From Burkholderiales bacterium (lineage in GTDB: Bacteria > Pseudomonadota > Gammaproteobacteria > Burkholderiales > Usitatibacteraceae), in assembly GCA_019634955.1 (NCBI GenBank), contig JAHCAK010000014.1:25560-89559 (forward strand): a DNA stretch of 64,000 bases. Direction: 5' to 3'. The notes beneath the pieces were generated by a model. The model was given only the letters and a program-made list of their open reading frames with translations, did not search any database and was not told where the DNA came from. The translations under genes were made by a program, and so were the position numbers. Positions 53,701-60,619 of this stretch are shown in pieces. Each line of letters starts with the position of its first letter. Within the stretch, counting starts at the first letter, position 1.

Positions 53701-54266
53701 CGATGGCGCCTTCGCCCCTCGGCGGTGTGCGCCGCCCAGGCGCAGAAGCACTCGGCGAGCGCGAGGCTCGCGGCGTGCGCGCCCTCGTCGGCCTGCCAGT
53801 CGAGCACGGCGCGGGCGAAGGCGAGCTCGTCGAAGTGCCCACCGAGCTTCCCCGCGACCTCGGCCTCGAGAGCCGGCCCGTCGAGCTTCGCGGCCTCGTC
53901 GGCCTTGATCTTCAGCATGGCGCGCCGCTGCACGAACTTGCGCTTCACGCGAAAGAGCGGCTCCGTCTCGGTGTGCGCGGCGACGAGCCGGTCGAGATCG
54001 GCGCCGATGCCGAAGAGCTCCGCCACGAAGTCGTCGAGCACGGGCGCCACCGCGAGCAGCAGCTCGGCTTCCTCCTTCTGCGCGAGCGACTCGGGCGCCG
54101 CGCGGGCCGCGACGAGCCGGTCGCGCAGGCCGGCGTCCGCGATGGCGAGGGCATCGAGGAACTTCGTGTCGAGGCGGGCGAGACCCTCGCGGTCGTACAG
54201 GTCCTCGAAGCGGAAACCGAAGGCGAGCGAGAGCGACGCGGCGGAGGGGGCAGGGGAGGCGGTCAT
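50757..54266 (-). CDS. Giant NfnAB-like FAD/iron-sulfur oxidoreductase
   Basis: This 1169-residue protein has four parts. Residues 1-220 are a helical domain of unknown role. Residues 240-340 are cysteine-rich (CIICHEQGKDSC, then CSTGHRICNDCMKSC), suggesting iron-sulfur clusters. A GltD/NfnB-like flavoprotein has GMGPAGFTTAHHL near 390 and a second Rossmann motif VVVGGGLTAIDTATES. A C-terminal FNR/PyrK-like domain (849-1169) includes CMMKEICAQCLQ and a later FSC. The layout resembles both subunits of a bifurcating NADH/NADP transhydrogenase in one chain; the exact reaction is inferred. Confidence 0.8.
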   Translation of the reverse strand: MTASPAPSAASLSLAFGFRFEDLYDREGLARLDTKFLDALAIADAGLRDRLVAARAAPESLAQKEEAELLLAVAPVLDDFVAELFGIGADLDRLVAAHTETEPLFRVKRKFVQRRAMLKIKADEAAKLDGPALEAEVAGKLGGHFDELAFARAVLDWQADEGAHAASLALAECFCAWAAHTAEGRRRHRSGVLFKPPQKVEPMALVPVDTDASAGYAVHTLHHVRRRDGFALTDPGTSLVGGLGEAHYCIICHEQGKDSCSKGLKEKADESGRAAFKKSPFGVPLPGCPLEERISEFHKLKTEAVPIGALAMITVDNAIVCSTGHRICNDCMKSCIYQRQDPVNIPQAETRTLKDVLGLPWGFEIYSLLTRWNPLSLRRPVPRALTGKRILMVGMGPAGFTTAHHLMNDGHTVVGIDGLKIEPLSPSLSGVDAGGRRVPFQPVRDVESLREPLDDRVMAGFGGVAEYGITVRWDKNFLKIARLLVERRSQFALFGGVRFGGTITAEQAFEMGFDHIALAAGAGKPTVLDLPNGLARGVRTASDFLMALQLTGAARADTIANMQLRLPIVVVGGGLTAIDTATESLAYYPVQVEKFLARYEALAAELGEARVRAAWREEEREIAGEFIAHARAIRAERAAASREGRDARVLELLQAWGGSTIAYRKRMVDSPSYTLNHEEIEKALEEGIRFAEGLTPVRVEIDRFGHASALVVKSSGEAGEREHALPARSILVAAGTQPNTVLAREDAGHFVLDGRFFRAVDDEGNPVSPERSSKPATPHVLLYRDADDRYMSFFGDLHPSFSGNVVKAMGSAKLGYPVVSRVLERRPARPAAESAAFLGQLNGLLRARVHRVERLTPTIVEVVVHAPQAARQFRPGQFFRLQNFETLAPKVEGTRLAMEGLALTGAWVDRDRGLVSTIVLEMGGSSDLCALLKPGEPVVLMGPTGSPTETPGGETVVLAGGGLGNAVLFSIGAALREAGSRVLYFAGYKKAIDRYKVGQIEAAADEVVWCCDESPGFAPGRPQDKSFHGNIVEAMMAHAEGRLGPATIALKDADRLVVIGSDAMMAAVARARHGVLAPHLKASHVAIGSINSPMQCMMKEICAQCLQPHRDPATGKVSYVFSCFNQDQELDRVDFPGLRERLGQNAVQEKLTALWIDRCLKRLGARAVA

Positions 54267-54492
54267 GGGAATTCCGTACGGATCGCGGGGTCTTGGCGCC
54301 GCGCGAAGGAGTGCAAAACGCGCTATTTTATCCGACCCGGCGCACCCGCCGCCGCAAAGCCCGGAGTTCCCATGGTCGATTCGAGCCCTTCCCGCACCAG
54401 GCGCTGCCTCCAGTCCGCCCCGCTCGCCAGCGGCGAAGGCGGCCCCCGCCGCGCCGTCGCGCCCCGCCACAATCCCTGAGAAAGGAACCCTC
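54267..54492. other. Divergent intergenic region
   Basis: This gap separates the giant oxidoreductase (minus) and the transglutaminase gene (plus). TATTTTAT around 54323 is the only AT-rich point and could serve as a -10 in either direction. No matching -35 at standard spacing was found. Confidence 0.3.
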
Positions 54493-55575
54493 ATGCATCG
54501 TCGCGACTTTCTCCGCCTCGCCGGCCTGTCCACCTCGGGCCTCGTCCTTCCCGCCGCCGTCACGAGCGCATTCGCGCAGTCTCCCGCCGACCGTTGGCGC
54601 ACCTTCGAGGTGACCACGCGCGTCGAGGTCCTGCAGCCCGCGGGCCGCACGCGCGTGTGGCTGCCGACGCCGCTCACCGTCGACACCCCCTACCAGAAGT
54701 CGCTCGGCAGCACCTTCCGCGCCGAAGGCGGCGAAGGCAAGGCGATGTCGGACCCGGCCTGGGGCCTGGGCGTCGTCTGGGCCCAGTGGGAGGAAGGCGC
54801 GAAACCCGTCCTCACGATGGTGAGCCGCTTCGCCACGCGCGACATCGCGGTGGACCTTTCCCGGCCGGGCAGCGTCCGGGGCGACCGCGCCGAGCTCGCG
54901 CGCTACCTCGAGGCCACCGAGTACCTGCCGACGGACGGGATCGTGCGGAAGACGGCGATGGACATCACGAAAGGCGCGAGGGACGACGTCGCCAAGGCCC
55001 GCGCCATCTACGACTGGATCTGCGAGAGCACGTCGCGCAACCCCAAGACGCGCGGCTGCGGCACGGGCGACATCAAGTACATGCTCGAGTCGGGCAACCT
55101 GAGCGGCAAGTGCGCCGACCTGAACGCCCTGTACGTGGGCCTCGCCCGGGCGGCCGGCCTGCCGGCGCGCGACGTCTACGGCATCCGCGTGGCGAAATCG
55201 GCCCACGGCTACAAGAGCCTCGGCGCGGGCACGGAGAACATCACGAAGGCGCAGCATTGCCGTGCCGAGGTGTTCCTCACCGGCCACGGCTGGGTGCCCG
55301 TCGACCCGGCCGACGTGCGCAAGGTCATCCTCGAGGAGCCGCCGGGGAACCTGCCCATGGGCGACGAGAAGGTGGTGAAGGCGCGCGAGCGGCTGTTCGG
55401 CTCGTGGGAGATGAACTGGCTCGCCTACAACTTCGCGCACGACGTGGACCTGCCCGGCGCGACGAAGGGCAAGGTGGCGTTCCTCATGTATCCGCAGTGC
55501 GAGACCGCCGAAGGACGCCTCGATTGCCTCGACCCGGACAACTTCAAGTACCAGATCACCGCCCGCGAGATCTGA
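54493..55575 (+). CDS. Tat-exported transglutaminase-like protein
   Basis: This 360-residue protein starts MHRRDFLRLAGLSTSG, a twin-arginine signal, with cleavage near AFAQ. The transglutaminase core shows the catalytic cysteine in LSGKCADLNALYVGLARAAG (near 206), and His and Asp in RAEVFLTGHGWVPVDPAD. These are papain-like peptidase or cross-linking folds, and many bacterial ones act on periplasmic peptides. AAAGGA precedes the ATG. The following TlpA-like thioredoxin gene begins 26 bp downstream. Confidence 0.88.
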   Translation: MHRRDFLRLAGLSTSGLVLPAAVTSAFAQSPADRWRTFEVTTRVEVLQPAGRTRVWLPTPLTVDTPYQKSLGSTFRAEGGEGKAMSDPAWGLGVVWAQWEEGAKPVLTMVSRFATRDIAVDLSRPGSVRGDRAELARYLEATEYLPTDGIVRKTAMDITKGARDDVAKARAIYDWICESTSRNPKTRGCGTGDIKYMLESGNLSGKCADLNALYVGLARAAGLPARDVYGIRVAKSAHGYKSLGAGTENITKAQHCRAEVFLTGHGWVPVDPADVRKVILEEPPGNLPMGDEKVVKARERLFGSWEMNWLAYNFAHDVDLPGATKGKVAFLMYPQCETAEGRLDCLDPDNFKYQITAREI

Positions 55576-55601
55576 AGGCCGTCGCCGGCACGGGCGGTCG
55601 C

Positions 55602-56138
55602 GTGCGTCCGGTGATCGCCTGGGCCCGTGGGCTCGCGGTGGCGGTTTCGCTCGCCGCCGCCGGCGCGGGCGCGGCCGAGACGCTCGTTCCGTGGACGCGG
55701 GGGGACACGCCCCCGCTCGTGCTGCGCAAGCCGTCGGGTGAGACGGTCGATATCGCCTCGCTGCGGGGCAAGGTGGTGCTGGTGAACTTCTGGGCCACCT
55801 GGTGCGCGCCCTGCGTCGAGGAAATGCCCGCCCTCGCGCGCCTGCGGGCGAAGCTCGCCACGCGCGGCTTCGAGGTGCTGGCGGTGAACCAGGGCGAGAT
55901 GCCGGCGCGCGTCTCCGCGTTCGTCGACCGCGCGGGCCTCGACCTGGCCGTCGTCCTCGACCGGGACAAGGCGGTGTCGAAGGCCTGGCAGGTGCGGGCG
56001 CTGCCGACGACGTTCGTGGTGGACGCGTCGGGCCGCATCCGCCTCTACGCAGTGGGCGAGCTGGACACGGGGCCGGCACTGGAGGCGGCCATCGCGCCGC
56101 TCCTGCCGCGCGAGCGGCCGGTGACGGCGGCGAGGTGA
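55602..56138 (+). CDS. TlpA-like thioredoxin-fold protein
   Basis: This protein of about 178 residues has a hydrophobic N-terminus (GLAVAVSLAAAGAGA), probably a signal peptide. The redox motif is WATWCAPCVEEMPAL near residue 67 and the cis-proline is in ALPTTFVVD. Periplasmic TlpA/ResA proteins reduce or isomerise cysteines, for example for cytochrome c assembly. GTG 55602 is chosen, with GTG 55611 equally possible. The stop overlaps a GTG upstream of egtD. Confidence 0.85.
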   Translation: MRPVIAWARGLAVAVSLAAAGAGAAETLVPWTRGDTPPLVLRKPSGETVDIASLRGKVVLVNFWATWCAPCVEEMPALARLRAKLATRGFEVLAVNQGEMPARVSAFVDRAGLDLAVVLDRDKAVSKAWQVRALPTTFVVDASGRIRLYAVGELDTGPALEAAIAPLLPRERPVTAAR

Positions 56139-56143
56139 AGCGG

Positions 56144-57100
56144 ATGGACGGCCCGCTCCTCATCGACCGGCTTGCCCTCGATCCCGACGCCGAGCGCCGC
56201 GACGTGATGGCGAGGCTCCTGCGCGAGCCGGCGTCGATCTCGCCCAAGTACTTCTACGACGAGGTCGGGTGCTCGCTCTACGGCGCCATTTGCAGGCTGC
56301 CAGAGTACTACCCCACGCGCACCGAGGTCGCGCTCTTCCAGGCGCGGCGGGGCGAGATCGCCTCGGTGATCGGCACGGGCCGGCAGTTCGTCGACCTGGG
56401 GGCGGGCGACTGCTGCAAGGCCAAGGGCTGGCTGCCCTTCCTCGCGCCTGCGCGCTACGTTGCGGTCGACATCGCCGTCCAGGAGATCGCGGCCGCCCTG
56501 GAGAAGATGGCCGCGGACTTCCCGGGCCTGGAGCTGGTCGGCCTGGCCACCGACTTCTCGCGGGCGCTGGATCTCGAAGGCGTCCTGTCTCAGGTGCCCG
56601 CGCTCTTCTTCTACCCCGGCTCGAGCATCGGCAACTTCACGCCGGACGAGGCGCGCGTCTTCCTCGCGCGCATCCAGGGCCACTGCGCGTCGCGGCCGGG
56701 CAGTTCCCTCCTCATCGGCGTGGACGGCAAGAAGCCGAAGGCCGTCCTCGACGCCGCCTACGACGACGCGCTGGGCGTCACGGCGGCGTTCAACCGCAAC
56801 GCGCTTCGCCACCTGAACGACAGGTTCGGCCTCGACTTCGATGTCGGCGCATTCGCGCACGTGGGCTTCTACAACGAGGCCGAGGGGCGGATCGAGATGC
56901 ACCTGGAGAGCGTGCGCGACCAGGTCGTGCGGGTCGATGGGCAGGCGCGCTCCTTCCGGCGAGGCGAGCGCATCCACACGGAAAACTCGTACAAGTACGC
57001 GCCCGCGGAATTCGAGGGGGTCCTGCGCGATGCGGGATTCGCGGCGATCCGGCGATGGGATGCGCCGGACGTGGCCTACAGCGTGTTCCACGCCGCCTGA
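56144..57100 (+). CDS. egtD: L-histidine N-alpha-methyltransferase EgtD
   Basis: This 318-residue SAM-dependent enzyme trimethylates histidine to hercynine. Diagnostic segments are SPKYFYDEVGCSLYGAICRLPEYYPTRTE near the start (shown here only as landmarks SPKYFYDE and LPEYYPTRTE), FVDLGAGDCCKAKG for SAM, FYPGSSIGNFTPDEA and GVDGKKP. ATG 56144 is preferred over GTG 56135. The gene converges on selD with a 16-bp gap. Beside selD, senB and senA, its hercynine should feed selenoneine synthesis. Confidence 0.94.
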   Translation: MDGPLLIDRLALDPDAERRDVMARLLREPASISPKYFYDEVGCSLYGAICRLPEYYPTRTEVALFQARRGEIASVIGTGRQFVDLGAGDCCKAKGWLPFLAPARYVAVDIAVQEIAAALEKMAADFPGLELVGLATDFSRALDLEGVLSQVPALFFYPGSSIGNFTPDEARVFLARIQGHCASRPGSSLLIGVDGKKPKAVLDAAYDDALGVTAAFNRNALRHLNDRFGLDFDVGAFAHVGFYNEAEGRIEMHLESVRDQVVRVDGQARSFRRGERIHTENSYKYAPAEFEGVLRDAGFAAIRRWDAPDVAYSVFHAA

Positions 57101-57116
57101 GCGGCGCGCCTGCGCG

Positions 57117-58160
57117 TCAGCCGACGCGAACCGCGGGTTCGCCCGCGACGATCTCTCCGACGACCGCGGCCTGGCCGAAGCCTTCTTCCGCGAAGATGCG
57201 CAGCACCTCCGCCTCCGTGTCCGGGCGGCAGGCCACGAGCAGCCCGCCGCTCGTCTGCGGATCGGTGAGCAGCGCCTTGCCCGCCTCGTCGATCGAGGCC
57301 GAAAGGGAGACCTTTTCGCCGTAGCCGGCGAAGTTCCGCTTCGAGGCGCCGGTGGAGAAGCCCTCGCGCGCGAGGTCGAGCGCGCCGGGCAGGATGGGCA
57401 GCGCGTTCCAGTCGATTCGGGCGGCCACGCCGGAGCCCTTGCAGATCTCCAGGAGGTGGCCCAGCAGGCCGAAGCCGGTGACGTCGGTGAGCGCATGGAC
57501 GCCCGGCAGGCGGCCCAGCTTCGGCCCGGGCGTGTTCAGCTTCGTCGTGCTCTCGATCATCGCCGCGTAGCCTTCCTTGCCGAGCTTCCCGGTCTTGAGC
57601 GCGGCGCTGTAGATGCCGACGCCGAGGGGCTTGCCCAGCACCAGCCTGTCGCCGGGCCTTGCGCCGGCGTTGCGCTTGAGGTTCCTCGGGTCGACGAGAC
57701 CGATGGCCACGAGCCCGTAGATCGGCTCGACCGAATCGATCGTGTGCCCGCCGGCGACCGGAATGCCCGCGCGGGCGCACACCGATTCGCCACCCTCGAG
57801 GATGCGGCGGATCACTTCCAGCGGCAGCTGGTTGACGGGCATGCCCACGAGCGCCAGGGCGAAGAGCGGCTGGCCGCCCATCGCGTAGACGTCCGAGATG
57901 GCGTTGGTGGCGGCGATCGCCCCGAAGTCGAACGGGTCGTCCACGATGGGCATGAAGAAGTCGGTCGTCGCGACGATGGCCTGCGTCTCGTTGACCTGGT
58001 AGACGGCGGCGTCGTCGGCCGTCTCGATGCCCACGAGCAGTTCCTTGGGCACGATCCCGGGGGCCGATTTCGAGAGGATCTGCTCGAGGACGCCGGGGGC
58101 GATCTTGCAACCGCAGCCGCCGCCGTGGCTGAACTGGGTGAGTCGGACCTGCATGTCCAT
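57117..58160 (-). CDS. selD: Selenophosphate synthetase (SelD / SenC role)
   Basis: This 347-residue enzyme makes selenophosphate from selenide and ATP. The N-terminal loop SHGGGCGCKIAP carries the catalytic cysteine (C16) and Lys19, a cysteine form, not selenocysteine. TADDAAVY and TTDFFMPIVDDPFDFG are ATP/metal-binding segments. It lies 36 bp downstream of senB on the same strand. In selenoneine clusters this enzyme is called SenC. The window shows no selA, selB or selenocysteine tRNA. Confidence 0.93.
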   Translation of the reverse strand: MDMQVRLTQFSHGGGCGCKIAPGVLEQILSKSAPGIVPKELLVGIETADDAAVYQVNETQAIVATTDFFMPIVDDPFDFGAIAATNAISDVYAMGGQPLFALALVGMPVNQLPLEVIRRILEGGESVCARAGIPVAGGHTIDSVEPIYGLVAIGLVDPRNLKRNAGARPGDRLVLGKPLGVGIYSAALKTGKLGKEGYAAMIESTTKLNTPGPKLGRLPGVHALTDVTGFGLLGHLLEICKGSGVAARIDWNALPILPGALDLAREGFSTGASKRNFAGYGEKVSLSASIDEAGKALLTDPQTSGGLLVACRPDTEAEVLRIFAEEGFGQAAVVGEIVAGEPAVRVG

Positions 58161-58196
58161 CGCGGGGTGCTCCTGGAAGGTGGCGTTTGCGGAATT

Positions 58197-59180
58197 CTAG
58201 CGCCTGCGGGCGCCCAGCAGCCCGAGCACGAGCCGGCGAAGGGCGGCGCGCTCGTGCGCCGGCAAGAAGAGGGGACGGCGAGACTCGCACGCGCGCCGCA
58301 GCCCGCGAAGCGCTCCCGGATCGGCCGCGAGGCGGGCCAGCAGGCTCGCCAGCCCATGCGCGTCGCCGGCCTCGAAGTACCCGGGGTAGTCGCGGCCGAG
58401 CATGCCGATGTTGCCGGAGACGCGGCTCGCCACGACGGGCGTTCCCGCGGTGATCGCCTCCACGATCACGTTGGCGCCGCCCTCCATGATCGAGGGGTGG
58501 ACGAGGACGTGGGCATCGCGGATCGCGCACCGCGCGAGCCCGTGGGGCAGGGCGCCGCTCCACCGGAACCGCGGGTCGCGCGCGGCAAGGGCCCGCGCCT
58601 GCCTTCCCAACGCCGGGTCGAGGGGCGCGCCGATGTGGCGAAGGCGGATCGGCAGACGTGGATCGAGCAGGCCGAGGGCCCGCCAGAGGGTCCGCGGGTC
58701 CTTCTCCTCGCGCAGGTGCCCGACCGCCACGCAGTCCAGCCGGCCCGAGCGCTTGCGCGCAGGGGAGAGCGCCGGCGACGACTGGTGGATCACCTCGCAC
58801 TTGCCGAGGTGCTCGGCCGGCACGTGCCCGAGCGCGTCGGCCTGCAGGGCCACGATGCGGTCCGCGAGGGCCAGCGATCGCGCGGCCTCGGGCGACCGGG
58901 GCAGGTCGCGGTAGAGGTCGGTGCCGGAGAGGACCAGGACGAGCGGCACCCCGGGCGCTTCGTCGCGAAGCCTCGCGATCGAGGCGGCGCTGCGCTTCGC
59001 GTGGAGCGCGATGGCAATGTCGGCGGGCTCCCCGCGCCATTCGCTCTGTACAATCGGCTTCGCGATCCCGGCGAGCAAGCCGGCCCAGCGCCGGGCGGTG
59101 CGCCAGTTGCCGTTGTTGGCCTCTCGCGTGCCCGGCGTCACGATGAAGGCGACCGGACGGGAACGGGAATTGTTCACCAT
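58197..59180 (-). CDS. senB: Selenosugar synthase SenB (GT-B glycosyltransferase)
   Basis: This 327-residue GT-B-type protein has FIVTPGTREANNGNWRTARRWA at the start; the landmark EANNGNWRTARRW is typical of SenB. The C-terminal domain has the EX7E-like HPSIMEGGANVIVEAI and GTPVVASRVSGNIGML. SenB joins selenophosphate to a UDP-sugar to make a selenosugar. The start codon overlaps senA's on the other strand, within CATG at 59178-59181. The open frame extends upstream to 59375, but that part has no family similarity. Confidence 0.88.
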   Translation of the reverse strand: MVNNSRSRPVAFIVTPGTREANNGNWRTARRWAGLLAGIAKPIVQSEWRGEPADIAIALHAKRSAASIARLRDEAPGVPLVLVLSGTDLYRDLPRSPEAARSLALADRIVALQADALGHVPAEHLGKCEVIHQSSPALSPARKRSGRLDCVAVGHLREEKDPRTLWRALGLLDPRLPIRLRHIGAPLDPALGRQARALAARDPRFRWSGALPHGLARCAIRDAHVLVHPSIMEGGANVIVEAITAGTPVVASRVSGNIGMLGRDYPGYFEAGDAHGLASLLARLAADPGALRGLRRACESRRPLFLPAHERAALRRLVLGLLGARRR

Positions 59181-60462
59181 GCTGAACGGAATCGACGAAC
59201 TCGCGGCGGCCCTCCGGGAGAGCCGCGAGTATACGCTTTCGATGTACGGCCACCTCGAGGGCGCGCAGTGGCAGGTGCCGCTGCTTTCCATCGTGAACCC
59301 GCCCGCCTGGGAACTCGGCCACATCGCTTTCTTCCAGGAGTTCTTCTGCCGACGCTGGCGGCCCGACGATCCCACAGGCTCGCGGGTCCGGTCGCGGCTC
59401 GCCGGCGCCGACGCGCTCTACGACTCGCGCACCGTGGCGCACGATGCGCGTTGGACGCTCGAGTACCCGTCGCACGCGCGGCTGTTGGCGTACCTCGGGG
59501 AGGTGCTCGCCGACACGCTCGACGAGCTCGCGGCCAGCCGCGAGGATGACCGGCAGCGGTTCCGGCTCGCGCTCTTCCACGAGGACATGCACGGGGAGGC
59601 GCTCCTGATGACGCTGCAGACGCTCGGGCTGCCCGCGCCCCGGAGGCCGCATGCGTCGTTGCCCGCGACGCAGGCAGGGCCATCCCGCGACGTGCCCTTC
59701 GCTGGTGGCGAGTTCCTGCAGGGCGCGGCCCGGGACGACGGCGAGCACGCCTTCGACAACGAGAAGTGGGCGCACCCGGTCCGGGTCGCGCCCTTCGCGA
59801 TGGCCTCGCGCCCGGTGTCGAACGGCGAGTTCCGCGACTTCGTCGAGGACGGGGGCTACCGGCGCGACGAGTTCTGGGCGCCCGACGGCCGGCGATGGCG
59901 CGGCGAAACCGGCGCGGCGCAGCCGCGCAACTGGGTGCGCGACGCCGATGGCTGGGCGATGCGCTGGTTCGACGGGATCGTGCCGCTTCGCGACGGCGAG
60001 CCGGTCGTGCAGGTGTGCCGCCACGAGGCCGAGGCCTGGTGCCGCTGGGCGGGGAGGCGCCTGCCCACGGAGTCCGAGTGGGAGTTCGCGGCGCGCAACG
60101 GCGGGCGTGACGACCGCCTGCCCTGGCCGTCGGACCCCGGGGCGGCGGCGGGGCTCGACTACCGCCTCGAGCGCCCCGCCTTCGTCGCCGACCCCGTGCC
60201 CTCGCCCAGCGGTCTCGGGATGATGATCGGCGGCGTGTGGGAGTGGACCGCCTCGCCGTTCGCGCCCTACCCGGGATTCGAGACGGACGCCTACGCGGAG
60301 TATTCGGAGCCGTGGTTCCACAGCCACGCGGTGCTGCGCGGCGGCTGCTTCGCCACCCGCTCGCGCCTCGTGCACAGCCGCTGGCGCAACTTCTACCTCC
60401 CGCACCGCAACGACGTGTTCGCCGGTTTCCGCACCTGCGCGCTCGACGCGCGATCGATGTGA
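59179..60462 (+). CDS. senA: Selenoneine synthase SenA (EgtB-family nonheme iron enzyme)
   Basis: This 427-residue protein has a DinB-like N-terminal domain with the iron ligands His48 (ELGHIAFFQE) and His134/His138 in FHEDMHGE (HX3HXE). Its FGE-sulfatase domain has RLPTESEWEFAAR, GGVWEWTASPF and VLRGGCFATRS. SenA joins hercynine to the selenosugar. Its place beside senB and selD favours this over EgtB or OvoA. The start at 59179 gives the family N-terminus, and upstream in-frame ATGs add unlike sequence. No clear Shine-Dalgarno. Confidence 0.9.
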   Translation: MLNGIDELAAALRESREYTLSMYGHLEGAQWQVPLLSIVNPPAWELGHIAFFQEFFCRRWRPDDPTGSRVRSRLAGADALYDSRTVAHDARWTLEYPSHARLLAYLGEVLADTLDELAASREDDRQRFRLALFHEDMHGEALLMTLQTLGLPAPRRPHASLPATQAGPSRDVPFAGGEFLQGAARDDGEHAFDNEKWAHPVRVAPFAMASRPVSNGEFRDFVEDGGYRRDEFWAPDGRRWRGETGAAQPRNWVRDADGWAMRWFDGIVPLRDGEPVVQVCRHEAEAWCRWAGRRLPTESEWEFAARNGGRDDRLPWPSDPGAAAGLDYRLERPAFVADPVPSPSGLGMMIGGVWEWTASPFAPYPGFETDAYAEYSEPWFHSHAVLRGGCFATRSRLVHSRWRNFYLPHRNDVFAGFRTCALDARSM

Positions 60463-60468
60463 GATAAT
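60463..60468 (+). promoter_or_regulatory. -10 box of the 4.5S RNA gene
   Basis: GATAAT begins directly after the senA stop codon and lies 7 bp before the RNA 5' end. No good -35 was found; the region would fall in the end of senA. Confidence 0.5.
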
Positions 60469-60475
60469 CCGTCGC

Positions 60476-60571
60476 GGCGGGCCTCCCCGCATTGAGGGGC
60501 GGCGAACCTGGTCAGGTCGGGAACGAAGCAGCCATAGTCGATTCCCTCAAGTGCCGGGGGTCAGGCTCGCC
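60476..60571 (+). ncRNA. ffs: Signal recognition particle 4.5S RNA
   Basis: The RNA is about 96 nt. The conserved domain IV tetraloop region is GGTCAGGTCGGGAACGAAGC followed by AGCC. The terminal stem pairs GGCGGGCCT (60476-60484) with AGGCTCGCC (60563-60571, one G-U). TTTT follows at 60572-60575 as terminator. It binds Ffh for co-translational targeting. The position just before dnaX is common in Betaproteobacteria and Gammaproteobacteria. Confidence 0.92.
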
Positions 60572-60619
60572 TTTTCCATTCCCGCGGCCGCCTTCGCGGC
60601 CGTTCTGCCGGACGCTTCC

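Noticed and set aside
57117..58160. selD as evidence for selenocysteine-containing proteins
   Set aside because: No selA, selB, selenocysteine tRNA or in-frame UGA selenoprotein gene was seen in the window. The selenoneine role explains it.
59179..60462. Ergothioneine EgtB or ovothiol OvoA reading of senA
   Set aside because: The fold is shared, but adjacency to SenB and SelD and the lack of EgtC/EgtE or a C-terminal methyltransferase domain favour SenA.
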